Positions 34,911-43,584 of a stretch of 64,000 bases of DNA are shown in pieces; position 1 is the stretch's first letter, and each line of letters starts with the position of its first letter. Source of the DNA: an uncultured Rhodospirillales bacterium (GTDB taxonomy: Bacteria > Pseudomonadota > Alphaproteobacteria > Acetobacterales > Acetobacteraceae). The position numbers and the translations under genes were made by a program. The notes beneath the pieces were generated by a model that saw only the letters and a list, made by a program, of their open reading frames with translations, did not search any database and was not told the origin of the DNA. The stretch lies in the NCBI GenBank assembly GCA_903835235.1, contig CAILMF010000026.1, forward strand, positions 1 through 64,000, in the 5' to 3' direction.

Positions 34911-35891
34911 TCAGCGTTCCATGCGGATGTTGCCGGCCTGCGCCACGCCGCGCCACAGCGCAATCTCCCGTCCGATCAGCGCACGCATATCAGCCGGCGT
35001 CTCGGCGATGGGGCGGGAGAACAGCGCGGTCATGCGGTCGCGATAGCCTGGCGAGGCCACCAGCCCCGCGCATTCCGCGTGCAGCCGGGCCAGGATGCCC
35101 GGGGGCGTGCCGCCCGGCGCCAGTACGCCAACCCAGAACTCCACGACCATGTCGGGGAAGCCGGCCTCGACCATGGTGGGGATGTCCGGGTGGCTGGCCA
35201 GCCGCGTCGCCGCGGTGACCGCCAGCGCCCGCACCCGCCCGCCCGCCAGCGCGCCCGCCACCGGCGCCATGTCGAGGAAGGCGGTGGTCAGGTCGCCGCT
35301 GGCAACGGCGGTGACGATCTCGGCGCTGCCGCGATAGGCGACATGCTGGAAGCGGGTGGCGGCGCGCTGGTTGAACAACTCCGACGCCAACTGCATGGAA
35401 GCGGCGGGCGCACCGTAATTGGCCTTGTCCGGGTTTGCCCTGGCGAAGGCGACCAGGTCCGCCACCGTGCGATGCGGGCTGTCGGCGGCGACCAGCAGCA
35501 TCAGCGGGAAGGTCACCAGCAGGGAGACCGGCGCCAGGTCGCGCAGCGGGTCGTAGCTCAGCCGGTCATTGGTGGCGGGGTTGAACACGATGGGGCCGCT
35601 GGCGGCGACCAGCAGGGTCAGGCCATCCGGACGCGCCCGGGCGACGAGTTCGGTGCCCAGGATGGCCTGGGCGCCCGGCCGGTTCTCCACCACCGCGGGC
35701 TGGCCGAAGGCCTCCCCCAGGCGCTGGGCCAGCAGCCGGGCGGCGATGTCGTTGGTGCCGCCGGGGGCATAGGGCACCACCAGGCGCAGCGGGCGGTCGG
35801 GCCAGTTCCGCTCATCCACCTCCTGCGCCCGGCCAGGCCGGACCAGGAGCGCGGTGGCCGCCAGGCCCACCGCGGCGCGCCGCTTGATCAT
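34911..35891 (-). CDS. Bug/TctC-family solute receptor
   Basis: The 326-residue receptor has a signal peptide (AAVGLAATALLVRPGRAQ), then PLRLVVPYAPGGTNDIAARL, the AVVENRPGAQAILGTELVAR block and VAYRGSAEIVTAVASGDL. GGAGGG lies upstream of the ATG. It follows the peptide-type receptor in the same operon and is only distantly similar to its neighbour, so this is not a recent tandem duplication. Confidence 0.87.
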   Translation of the reverse strand: MIKRRAAVGLAATALLVRPGRAQEVDERNWPDRPLRLVVPYAPGGTNDIAARLLAQRLGEAFGQPAVVENRPGAQAILGTELVARARPDGLTLLVAASGPIVFNPATNDRLSYDPLRDLAPVSLLVTFPLMLLVAADSPHRTVADLVAFARANPDKANYGAPAASMQLASELFNQRAATRFQHVAYRGSAEIVTAVASGDLTTAFLDMAPVAGALAGGRVRALAVTAATRLASHPDIPTMVEAGFPDMVVEFWVGVLAPGGTPPGILARLHAECAGLVASPGYRDRMTALFSRPIAETPADMRALIGREIALWRGVAQAGNIRMER

Positions 35892-35949
35892 CGCTGCATT
35901 CCCTCCGCTTTCGGGGGAAACTAGCGTGAAGCAGGGCCACCTGTCGCGG

Positions 35950-37518
35950 TCAGCCCTTCAGGTTCCAGAATACCGGCAGGCCGGGGATGCGGCCGCTCAG
36001 CGACTTCTTGATCGCGGTTTTCGACGTATAGGCGCCGAGCGGAATGAAGATCACTTCTTCCAGCGCCACACGCTGCATCTCGGTGGCGATGCGCCGCTCG
36101 CTGGCTTCGTCCGGCGCCTGGAACCATTCTTCCCGCAGGGTTTCCAGCCGGGGCGAGTTCGGCCAGCCATTGGCGCCGGCCAGGCCATTGCCGCGCAGCA
36201 CCAGGTGGGCGCCGGGGTCGATGAACTCCAGCCCGGGGAAGAAGGTGCAGTAGGCGGACCAGCCGCCCTTATCCAGCGGTTCCCGGTTGGCGGTGCGGCC
36301 GAGCAGCGTGCCCCAGTCCGTCGCCACGAAATCCAGGTTCATGCCCAGGCGGCGGAACAGGTCCGCGCCCACCTGCGCCAGCGCGGCCTGCGCCGGCACG
36401 TCCATGGCGCCGAGCAGCCGCACCGGCGCATCGGTATAGCCAGCCTCACGCAGCATGCGCCTGGCCAGGTCCAGGTTGCGCGGGCCAAGCCAGGGGTCCA
36501 GCCCGGCGCGGGAAGCATAGGGCGAGCCGGGCGTGTAGACGCCGAGGTCGGCGGCGTAGCGCGACGGTTCCGGCCCGACCAACGCGGCCATGAAGTCGGC
36601 CTGGTTCACCGCCGGCAGCAGGGCGCGGCGGATGCGCACATCGCTGATCGGCGCGTGCAACTGGTTCAGCCGCATCAGCGCCGGGCGGGGCAGCGTCTCC
36701 GCTGCCTCCACGGAAATCGCGCGGTTGCGCGCCAGCAGGCCTTCCAACTCGGTCGGCGGGGCTTCGAACCAGTCGACCTCGCCGGCCAGCAGGGCGTTGG
36801 CGGCGGTCTGCGCATCCGGGATGATGTGCCATTCCACCCGGTCGAAATGCGCGACCTTGGGGCCGGCCACCAGGCTGGCGGTGCCACCGGCCGCGGGCAC
36901 GTAGCCGGCAAAGCGCTCATAGGCCACGCGGCTGCCGGGGTTGAACTCACTGGCCAGGAAGCGGAACGGGCCGGAGCCGATGGCTTCCCGCACCTGCTGG
37001 AACGGGTCGGTCCGCGCCAGGCGTTCCGGCATGATGAAGGGCACGGGCACGGAGACCTGGCCCAGCGCGCGGATCAGCTGCGGGAAGCGCCGCTTGAGCC
37101 GGAAGCGCAGGCGCTTGTCGTCCAGCGCCACCAGTTCCTCGGTCAGCTCGGCCAGCTTCTGGCCGACGGAGGCGCGGCGCATCCAGCGTTGCAGGCTGGC
37201 CACCGCGTCCTGGGCGCGCACGGGTTCGCCGTCATGAAAGCGCAGGCCGTCGCGCAGGGTGATGGTGCAGAGGCGGTCGCCATCCTCGAAGACATGGCCG
37301 GCGGCCATCTGCGGCTGCGGGCGATAGCGGTCGTCCACGCCATACAGCGTGTCCCACACCATGTAGCCGTGGTTGCGGACAATGGCGGCCGGCGTCCAGA
37401 TCGGGTCCAGGCTGATCAGGTTGCTGTGCGGGATGAACTTGATCACCCGCGCCGGCTGGGCTTTTGCCGGGGCAGCGAGCGCGGCGGTGGCGACAAGGGC
37501 GGAACGGCGGGTCAGCAT
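35950..37518 (-). CDS. Peptide/opine-type ABC transporter substrate-binding protein (SBP family 5)
   Basis: The 522-residue exported receptor has a signal peptide (MLTRRSALVATAALAAPAKAQ) and the family-5 layout: SLDPIWTPAAIVRNHGY, VWDTLYGVDDRYRPQPQMA, TITLRDGLRFHDGEPV, GSGPFRFLASEF, then AANALLAGEVDWFE. These bind peptides, nickel, opines or glycosides. I chose ATG 37518, with AAGGA upstream, over ATG 37527. No permease genes are adjacent. It follows the creatininase-type gene by 12 bases. Confidence 0.85.
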   Translation of the reverse strand: MLTRRSALVATAALAAPAKAQPARVIKFIPHSNLISLDPIWTPAAIVRNHGYMVWDTLYGVDDRYRPQPQMAAGHVFEDGDRLCTITLRDGLRFHDGEPVRAQDAVASLQRWMRRASVGQKLAELTEELVALDDKRLRFRLKRRFPQLIRALGQVSVPVPFIMPERLARTDPFQQVREAIGSGPFRFLASEFNPGSRVAYERFAGYVPAAGGTASLVAGPKVAHFDRVEWHIIPDAQTAANALLAGEVDWFEAPPTELEGLLARNRAISVEAAETLPRPALMRLNQLHAPISDVRIRRALLPAVNQADFMAALVGPEPSRYAADLGVYTPGSPYASRAGLDPWLGPRNLDLARRMLREAGYTDAPVRLLGAMDVPAQAALAQVGADLFRRLGMNLDFVATDWGTLLGRTANREPLDKGGWSAYCTFFPGLEFIDPGAHLVLRGNGLAGANGWPNSPRLETLREEWFQAPDEASERRIATEMQRVALEEVIFIPLGAYTSKTAIKKSLSGRIPGLPVFWNLKG

Positions 37519-37530
37519 CGGCGGCATCCT

Positions 37531-38370
37531 TCAGCTTGCTACGCGCGCGGCAACGGCATCCGCCATGGCGACGCATTGCGCCTCCAGGCTGCGCTCGCCC
37601 ATCGCCAGGTTGGCGGCGGCGGGGTCGCCCAGATAGCCCAACGGCGTCTTGCGCTTGGCGTGTTCCAGCCCGCGCCGCCATTCCATCAGGTCTTCCAGCA
37701 CGAAGTTGGTCGGCACCAGGCTGGGCAGCACGGCGTCGCGCACCAGCGCCGGGTGTGTCGCCAGCATGGCGGAGGTTTCGAACTCGCCGGCATGCACATC
37801 CATGTAGGGACGCGGCGGGCCGATCGGTGCCGGCTGGAACGGCGTCACCAGCGCATCATCGGCCGCGAAGCCGAGCCGCTTCACCATGCCCATATCCGCC
37901 AGGAAGCTGGCGCGGATCGGCCGGCCGGCGCTGCCGCGGCGGATGCCTTCATGGATGGTGCGGTTGTGCTCGGCATCGCCATGGCCGGTGACGCAGAACA
38001 GGTGGCGGAAGCCGTCATCGCTCAGGCTGCCGATCACGTCGCTCATCAGCTCCGCCATCACCTCCGGCCGCACCCGGGGCGAGGCCGGGAAGGCACCGGA
38101 GACATGGTTTACGCCCCAATAGTAGGCCGGCACGATGATGGCGGTGATGCCGCGTTCCGCCAGCAACGCACGGGTGCGCCGCAGCTTGGCCGCGGGCAGG
38201 TAGATATCGGTGCCGGTGGGCAGATGCGGCCCGTGCTGTTCGATGACGCCGAAGGCCCAGAGCGCCACCGCCCCGGCCTTGGCCGCGGCAGCGACCTCGT
38301 CGGCGGTCATTTCCGCCATGGTGCCCGCCAGGATGGAGATACCGCCATCCGGTCCCGAGGTTTCGGTCAT
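37531..38370 (-). CDS. Creatininase-family amidohydrolase
   Basis: The 279-residue enzyme has VALWAFGVIEQHGPHLPTGTD (metal-binding Glu and His, Asp), the YYWGVNHVSGAFPASP block, HLFCVTGHGDAEHNR and DVHAGEFETSAML with the metal Glu-x-Glu-like site. These are the ligands of creatininase and mycofactocin MftE-type hydrolases, which open cyclic or amide bonds. It is the first gene of a five-gene minus-strand operon with three receptors and an alpha/beta hydrolase. The substrate is unknown. Confidence 0.85.
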   Translation of the reverse strand: MTETSGPDGGISILAGTMAEMTADEVAAAAKAGAVALWAFGVIEQHGPHLPTGTDIYLPAAKLRRTRALLAERGITAIIVPAYYWGVNHVSGAFPASPRVRPEVMAELMSDVIGSLSDDGFRHLFCVTGHGDAEHNRTIHEGIRRGSAGRPIRASFLADMGMVKRLGFAADDALVTPFQPAPIGPPRPYMDVHAGEFETSAMLATHPALVRDAVLPSLVPTNFVLEDLMEWRRGLEHAKRKTPLGYLGDPAAANLAMGERSLEAQCVAMADAVAARVAS

Positions 38371-38422
38371 GCCAAGGCTCCCATTCCGCCGATATCGGAA
38401 GGCGTGGCCCCTGCCCTGTCAA

Positions 38423-38520
38423 CCGCCTTGCGCGGCTTGCGCCGTGATGCCCGCCTCGCGCGGCTTGCGCCGTGATGCCCGCCTTGCGCGGCTTGCGCCG
38501 CGACGCCCGCCTTGCGCGCG
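38423..38520 (+). repeat. 28-bp tandem repeat, 3.5 copies
   Basis: The unit starts CCGCCTTGCGCGGCTTGCGC and ends CGTGATGC. Copies begin at 38423, 38451 and 38479 with one to three differences, and a half copy begins at 38507. It lies between divergent creatininase and MBL genes, where promoters are expected. There are no spacers, so it is not CRISPR. Confidence 0.8.
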
Positions 38521-38564
38521 GGGAAGCCTCGGCCGAAGATCACGGTCGGGCCAGGAGGGCGTGC

Positions 38565-39446
38565 ATGGCAGCGGTGGTGGACCATTCGATCTGGAGCTTC
38601 TGCTTCGCCAAGGGCACGCTGCCGCGCGACTTCACCCAGGGCTCGCCGGTGGCCAGCAATGCCGGCACGCATGAGATCCCCATGATGTACTCGGCGATTG
38701 TGCCGGCAGGGCCGCAGCGGCGCGTGTACCTGGTGGATACCGGCTTCACCGGCGGCGATTCCATGACCGGCAAGCGCTTCGCCGATGTCGAGACGCCCGC
38801 GGAGGTGCTGGCCAAGGTCGGGCTGACGCCGGCCGATGTGGACACCATCCTGCTGACCCACCTGCACTTCGACCACGCCGGCAACCTGGACGCCTTCCCG
38901 CGCGCCGAGATCATCCTGCAACGCAGCGAATACGAGGCCTGGCGCGCGGCGCTGGCAGCGCTGCCGGATACCTCGGCGGGCAAGTCCTCCTGGGTGCTGT
39001 CCTCGCTGAACCTGGACGACATCGCGACCTTCGAGCGCGCCATCGCCGCCGGCCGCGTCCGCTTCGTGGAAGGCGATACCGAGGTGGCGCCTGGCATCAC
39101 GCTGCGGCTGGAAGCGGAGAGCCACACCTTCGGCTCGCAATGGGTGGAGGTGGCAACGCCGGACGGCGCCTTCGTGCTGGCTGGCGATGCGCTGGCCAGC
39201 TACGCGAATATCGAGCGCATGTGGCCGCCCGGCTACCACCAGGGCAATGGCTGGAACCTGCTGCGCGGCTACAACCGCCTGCGCGCCACGGTGGGGGAGG
39301 ACCGGTTGCATCGCATCGTCCCCGGGCACGACATGCAGGTCTTCGCGCGAAATCCCAGCTGGGTCGCCGGCCGCAACCCGGTGGCCGAAATGCATGTGGC
39401 GCAGGGCGCCCGATCCTTCATCCCAACCGCAGGAGCATCCGCATGA
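38565..39446 (+). CDS. MBL-fold metallo-hydrolase (lactonase-like)
   Basis: The 293-residue protein carries the metallo-beta-lactamase motif THLHFDHAGN, with VYLVDTGFTGGDS before it, SHTFGSQWVEV for the third His, FVLAGDALASY for the bridging Asp and IVPGHDMQVF for the last His. It is closest in style to the N-acyl-homoserine lactonase group, but the usual HTPGH is HTFGS. ATG 38565 has a strong AGGAGGG upstream. It opens a seven-gene operon and its stop overlaps the next ATG. Confidence 0.85.
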   Translation: MAAVVDHSIWSFCFAKGTLPRDFTQGSPVASNAGTHEIPMMYSAIVPAGPQRRVYLVDTGFTGGDSMTGKRFADVETPAEVLAKVGLTPADVDTILLTHLHFDHAGNLDAFPRAEIILQRSEYEAWRAALAALPDTSAGKSSWVLSSLNLDDIATFERAIAAGRVRFVEGDTEVAPGITLRLEAESHTFGSQWVEVATPDGAFVLAGDALASYANIERMWPPGYHQGNGWNLLRGYNRLRATVGEDRLHRIVPGHDMQVFARNPSWVAGRNPVAEMHVAQGARSFIPTAGASA

Positions 39447-40642
39447 GCAACCTGACCAGGCGCACCCTGCTGGGCGCCAGCCTTGCCGCGCCGTCCCTGG
39501 CCCACGCGCAGGCCAGCGCGATCCGCATCGGCGACATCAACAGCTATACCGGCCAGGCCGCCTTCACCACGCCGTACCGGCATGGGCTGCACCTGGCGCT
39601 GGCAGAGATCAACGCCGGCGGCGGCGTGCTGGGCCGGCCGCTCGAGCTGCTGCTGCGCGACGATGGCGGCAAGCCGGACGACGCGGTGCGCCACGCCGCC
39701 GAGCTGCATGCCTCGGAGAAGGTCGTGGCGCTGACCGGCACCTTCGCGTCCAACATCGGGCTGGCGGTCGGTGACTTCGCCAAGCGCAACAAGCTGCCCT
39801 TCCTGGCGGCCGAGGCGCTTTCCGACGCGCTGACCTGGCGCCAGGGCAACCGCTACACCTTTCGCGTGCGCACCAGCACCTACATGCAGGCGGCGATGCT
39901 GGCGGAACAGGCGGCCAAGCTGCCGGCCAAGCGCTGGGCCGCGGTGGCGCCGAATTACGAGTTCGGCCTCTCGGCCACCGAGAGCTTCAAGAAGCTGCTG
40001 AGCGCGGCGCGGCCGGATGTGGAATGGGTGGGCGAGCAATTCCCCGCCTTCGGCCGGCTGGAAGGTGGGCCGGTGGCGCAGGCACTGCTGGCACTGCGGC
40101 CAGACGCCATGTTCAACGCCACCTTCGGCCCCGACCTGGCCCGCCTGGTGCGCGCCGGCAACGACATCGGCCTGTTCGAGCGCCGCCAGGTGTGCAGCGT
40201 GCTGACCGGCCAGCCGGAGTTCCTGGACCCGCTGGGCGACGAAGCGCCGGCGGGCTGGATCGTCACCGGCTACCCGTGGGAGCAGATCACCACGCCGGCG
40301 CATCAGGCCTTTGTCAGCGCGTATCGCGCGGCGGCCAAGGACACGCCGCGCGCAGGGTCGCTCAGCGGCTATGTCACGCTGCATGCCGTGGCCGCGGCAC
40401 TGAAGCGGGCCGGCGGCACCGGCGCCGAGGCCTTCGTCGGCGCGCTGGAAGGCATGACGCTGCCGACGCCGCTCGGCGAAATCCGCTTCCGCGCCAGCGA
40501 CCACCAATCCACGCTGGGCATGTATGTCGGCAAGATTGCGCTACGCGGGGGCAAGGGCGTGATGGTGGAGGCGACCTACGCCGATGGCGCGCGCTACCTG
40601 CCCAGCGACGCCGAGGTGCGCGCCATGCGGCCGCAGGACTGA
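39443..40642 (+). CDS. LivK-type ABC transporter substrate-binding protein
   Basis: The 399-residue exported receptor has a signal peptide (LLGASLAAPSLAHAQ) and the type 1 periplasmic-binding layout of branched-chain amino-acid or amide receptors: IRIGDINSYTGQAAF, ALAEINAGGGVLGRPLEL, DDGGKPDDAVRHAAEL and FNATFGPDLARLVRAGND. Related receptors in Acetobacteraceae and Bradyrhizobium bind aromatic acids or amides. It lies inside a ring-cleavage operon, which suggests that it delivers the substrate. AGGAG precedes the ATG; permease genes are not adjacent. Confidence 0.87.
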   Translation: MSNLTRRTLLGASLAAPSLAHAQASAIRIGDINSYTGQAAFTTPYRHGLHLALAEINAGGGVLGRPLELLLRDDGGKPDDAVRHAAELHASEKVVALTGTFASNIGLAVGDFAKRNKLPFLAAEALSDALTWRQGNRYTFRVRTSTYMQAAMLAEQAAKLPAKRWAAVAPNYEFGLSATESFKKLLSAARPDVEWVGEQFPAFGRLEGGPVAQALLALRPDAMFNATFGPDLARLVRAGNDIGLFERRQVCSVLTGQPEFLDPLGDEAPAGWIVTGYPWEQITTPAHQAFVSAYRAAAKDTPRAGSLSGYVTLHAVAAALKRAGGTGAEAFVGALEGMTLPTPLGEIRFRASDHQSTLGMYVGKIALRGGKGVMVEATYADGARYLPSDAEVRAMRPQD

Positions 40643-40652
40643 GGAGCACAGC

Positions 40653-41501
40653 ATGGCCGAGATCGTCTTCGCCGCAGGCATCCCGCACGCCCCCGCGGTC
40701 GTCGGCCTGTTCGACAAGGCGCCCGATGAAGCGCGCGCCGTCGTCGCCGCCACCTTCGGCGCCGTCGGCCGCGCGCTGCGGGCGGCGAAGCCCGACGTGG
40801 TGCTGGTCTTCGCCAATGACCACCTGACCAACAGCCGCATCACCGCCTATCCGGACTTCATCATCGGCCACGCTGCCGAGCATGCCGGCCCGCATGAATG
40901 GTTCAAGGAATGGATCGGCTGCCGCGACTGGGCGCTGCCAGGCAACCCCGAGGTGGCGCGCACGCTGTTCAAGGGCCTCACCAAGCGCGGCTTCCGCATG
41001 AATGTCGAAGCCGGGCCGCTGAAGTTCGACGACAATCTCTCGGTGCCCACCGTGATGACGGAGTTGGACAGCACCGGCATCCCGGTGGTGCCGATATTGC
41101 AGAACTGCACCGTGCCGCCCTTCCCCGACGGCGCGCGCTGCTACGCGCTGGGCCAGGCGGTGGCGCGCTGCATCGCGGAGGATATGCCCGCCGGGCTGCG
41201 CGTGGCGCTGATCGGCTCCGGAGGGTTGAGCCATGAGCCCGGCGGCGCGCGCTACTACAAGATCGACGAGGAATTCGACCAGCTCTTCCTGAAGCTGGCG
41301 AGCCAGCCGGACCACGCGACCTTCCTGCGGGAGATCACCATCCCCCGCATGGAGCAGGCCGGCCTCGGCGGCACCGCCGAAGTGCTGTCCTGGTTCATCG
41401 TCATGGGTGCCATCGGCGAACGGCGCGGCGAGAGCTTCGGCTATACCGGCTGGCCCAGCTTCCGCTGCGGCATCGGCGGCGTGGTGTGGGAGGTGGCGTG
41501 A
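40653..41501 (+). CDS. Class III extradiol dioxygenase, LigB-type catalytic subunit
   Basis: The 282-residue protein begins MAEIVFAAGIPHAPAVVG; the His of GIPHAP and the His of FANDHLTN are the iron ligands of LigB-type extradiol dioxygenases, and the GSGGLSHEPGG block supplies the catalytic His. It opens catechol-like rings between C4 and C5 type positions. GAGGAGCAC precedes the ATG. Its stop overlaps the ATG of the small LigA-like subunit, which makes an alpha-beta pair. The natural catechol or hydroxypyridine is unknown. Confidence 0.88.
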   Translation: MAEIVFAAGIPHAPAVVGLFDKAPDEARAVVAATFGAVGRALRAAKPDVVLVFANDHLTNSRITAYPDFIIGHAAEHAGPHEWFKEWIGCRDWALPGNPEVARTLFKGLTKRGFRMNVEAGPLKFDDNLSVPTVMTELDSTGIPVVPILQNCTVPPFPDGARCYALGQAVARCIAEDMPAGLRVALIGSGGLSHEPGGARYYKIDEEFDQLFLKLASQPDHATFLREITIPRMEQAGLGGTAEVLSWFIVMGAIGERRGESFGYTGWPSFRCGIGGVVWEVA

Positions 41502-41824
41502 TGTCCTGGGAAGCCTATGACCCCAGCCTGGCCGCGCATGACCTGGTGCAGGATTTGAAGTGGGACCCGGCGTTGCGCGCGCTGTTCAAGCAGAACGAAG
41601 CGGCGGTGCTGGACCGCTACCCGACCATGCTGCCGGCCGAGCGCCGCGCGATCGAGCAGCGCGACTTCCGCGCGCTGTACGACCTCGGCATGCACCCCTA
41701 TCTCGGCGGGCAGCTCTCCCGCTTCATCTGGGGCAACGACGCCGGTGGTGGCGCCATCGAGGCCTCCAACCGCCTGGTCGCATCGCTGACCGGCAGTACC
41801 GCCAGCATTCCGGAGAAGCCTTGA
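41501..41824 (+). CDS. LigA-type small subunit of the extradiol dioxygenase
   Basis: The 107-residue, all-helical protein carries the LigA pattern: LVQDLKWDPALRALFKQNE, then LPAERRAIEQRDFRALYDLG, MHPYLGGQLSRFIWGN. LigA caps the LigB active site and shapes substrate choice. TGATG overlap on the left and a one-base overlap on the right show tight coupling. In LigAB fusions the order is reversed; here the large subunit comes first. Confidence 0.88.
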   Translation: MSWEAYDPSLAAHDLVQDLKWDPALRALFKQNEAAVLDRYPTMLPAERRAIEQRDFRALYDLGMHPYLGGQLSRFIWGNDAGGGAIEASNRLVASLTGSTASIPEKP

Positions 41825-42777
41825 TGGCTGCGCATCGTATCGACATCCAGCACCACATCCTGCCGCCGGACTATGTCCGCATCGCCGGGGAGGAGCGGAT
41901 CGGGCCGCTGATGGTCTCCGGCAAGACGCCACCCTGGAGCCCGGAGCTTTCCCTGGAAGCGATGGAGCGCAACGGCATCGCGTCAGCCGTCGTCTCTATC
42001 TCGGCGCCCGGCGTGTGGTTCGGCGATGCCGGCCAGGCGCGGGAGTTGGCGCGCGCGACGAACGAGTACGCCGCCGATCTGCGCCGCCGCTACCCCGGCA
42101 AGTTCGGTTTCTTCGCCAGCCTGCCGCTGCCGGATATGGCCGCCAGCCTGGATGAGATTGCCTATGCGCTGGACGTGCTGCACGCCGATGGCATCTGCCT
42201 GATGACCAATTACGGCGGCCGCTATCCGGGCGCGCCGGAGTTCGCGCCGATCTACGCCGAGCTGAACCGCCGTGGCGCGCTGGCCTTCTTCCACCCCTGC
42301 GTCGGCCCGGCGCCGATGATGCCGCCAGGCCTGCCCGCGGCCACGCTGGAATTCCCGTTTGACACCACGCGCGCCATTGCGGATTTGCTGTTCTCCGGCG
42401 TGCTGGCGAAGCATCGCGACATGCGCAGCATCTTCTCCCATGCCGGCGGCGCCGTGCCCTTCCTGGCGCAGCGCATCGCCCGGCTGGAACGCCGGCCGGA
42501 ATTCCGCGAAGGGGTGCCGGATGGCGTGATGGCGGAACTCGGGCGGCTCTACTTCGACGTGGCGCTCTCGGCCAATCCGCTGGCCTTCGGGCCGATGCTG
42601 CAGGTGATCCCGCCGGAGCAGGTGCTGTTCGCCAGCGACTATCCCTTCGCGCCGGAGGACACCATGACCGCGACGGTGAAGGGCCTCGGCGCGCTGGGGT
42701 TGGACGCCGAGGTGCTGGCCAAGATCGAACGCGGCAACGCGCTGCGGCTGATGCCGAACCTGCTGGCAGGCGGCTGA
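41824..42777 (+). CDS. ACMSD-like amidohydrolase (decarboxylase/hydrolase)
   Basis: The 317-residue barrel protein belongs to amidohydrolase family 2 with ACMSD and OMA hydratase. Metal ligands can be seen at FHPCVGP, FSHAGGAVPF and FASDYPFAPED. The first motif reads DIQHHILPPDY, so the first His of the usual H-x-H is Gln; this may weaken one metal bond and is worth noting. Coming right after a ring-cleavage dioxygenase, it may decarboxylate or hydrate the ring-opened product (inference). Confidence 0.82.
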   Translation: MAAHRIDIQHHILPPDYVRIAGEERIGPLMVSGKTPPWSPELSLEAMERNGIASAVVSISAPGVWFGDAGQARELARATNEYAADLRRRYPGKFGFFASLPLPDMAASLDEIAYALDVLHADGICLMTNYGGRYPGAPEFAPIYAELNRRGALAFFHPCVGPAPMMPPGLPAATLEFPFDTTRAIADLLFSGVLAKHRDMRSIFSHAGGAVPFLAQRIARLERRPEFREGVPDGVMAELGRLYFDVALSANPLAFGPMLQVIPPEQVLFASDYPFAPEDTMTATVKGLGALGLDAEVLAKIERGNALRLMPNLLAGG

Positions 42778-42781
42778 CGCG

Positions 42782-43573
42782 ATGGACCTGCTTATCGCCG
42801 GCAAGGTTGCGCTCATCACCGGCCCGGCCAAGGGCATGGGCGCCGCCATCACCCTCGCCTTCGCGCGCGAAGGCTGCGACCTGGTGCTGGCCGGGCGCGA
42901 CATCGCCGCCATCGAACCCGTCGCCGAGGAAGCTCGCGCCATGGGCCGCCGCGTGCGCGTTGCGGCCTGCGACCTGATGGATACGGCGCAGTGCCAAACC
43001 GTGGTGGACGAGGCCATCAAGGCCCTCGGCGCCATCGACATACTCGTCAACGTCGCCGGCGGCGCCGGGCCGATGGGCAAGACCGGGTGGGAGACGACGC
43101 GCGACGAGTTCGACGAGATCGTCACGCTGAACATGGCCGGCTGCTTCAACACCATGCGCGCGGTGCTGCCGCACATGATCGCGCGTGGCGAGGGCCGCAT
43201 CGTCAATGTCGGCGGCACCTTCGGCATGCGTGGCCGCGCCGGGCGCATGGCGTATTCCGCCAGCAAATGGGGGCTGCGCGGCATCACCAAGTCCATGGCG
43301 CTGGAAGCCGGCCCTTACGGCATCAACGTGAATCTCGTGGCGCCGGGCATGGTGGATGGCGAGCGCTTCCGCACCAAGGTGGTGCCGACGCTGATGGCGA
43401 AGCACAACATCTCTGAGGACGAAGCCATCCAGCGCCACGCGGAGGAATACGCGCTGCGGCGCATTACCGTGGATGCGGACGTGGCCAATGCCTGCCTCTT
43501 CCTCGCCTCCCCCGTCTCTCGCCAGATCACCGGCACCGACCTTCCGGTGGATGGCGGCTGGGCCATGCTGTGA
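42782..43573 (+). CDS. SDR-family oxidoreductase
   Basis: The 263-residue short-chain dehydrogenase has the cofactor motif ALITGPAKGMGAAI, NVAGGAG in place of NNAG, and the catalytic Tyr-x3-Lys in MAYSASKWGL, with Ser replaced by the GGTFGMRG segment at the usual Ser position (Gly-Gly-Thr). The C-terminal QITGTDLPVDGGWAML is typical. It follows the amidohydrolase by four bases. A role in oxidising a hydroxy intermediate of the pathway is likely but unproven. Confidence 0.88.
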   Translation: MDLLIAGKVALITGPAKGMGAAITLAFAREGCDLVLAGRDIAAIEPVAEEARAMGRRVRVAACDLMDTAQCQTVVDEAIKALGAIDILVNVAGGAGPMGKTGWETTRDEFDEIVTLNMAGCFNTMRAVLPHMIARGEGRIVNVGGTFGMRGRAGRMAYSASKWGLRGITKSMALEAGPYGINVNLVAPGMVDGERFRTKVVPTLMAKHNISEDEAIQRHAEEYALRRITVDADVANACLFLASPVSRQITGTDLPVDGGWAML

Positions 43574-43584
43574 AGGACGCCGCC

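Noticed and set aside
35854-38475. Long open frame (873 codons) opposite the peptide receptor and creatininase
   Set aside because: It spans two real genes on the other strand and has shadow composition only.
38423-38520. CRISPR-like array
   Set aside because: The 28-base units are directly joined without spacers, so it is a simple tandem repeat.
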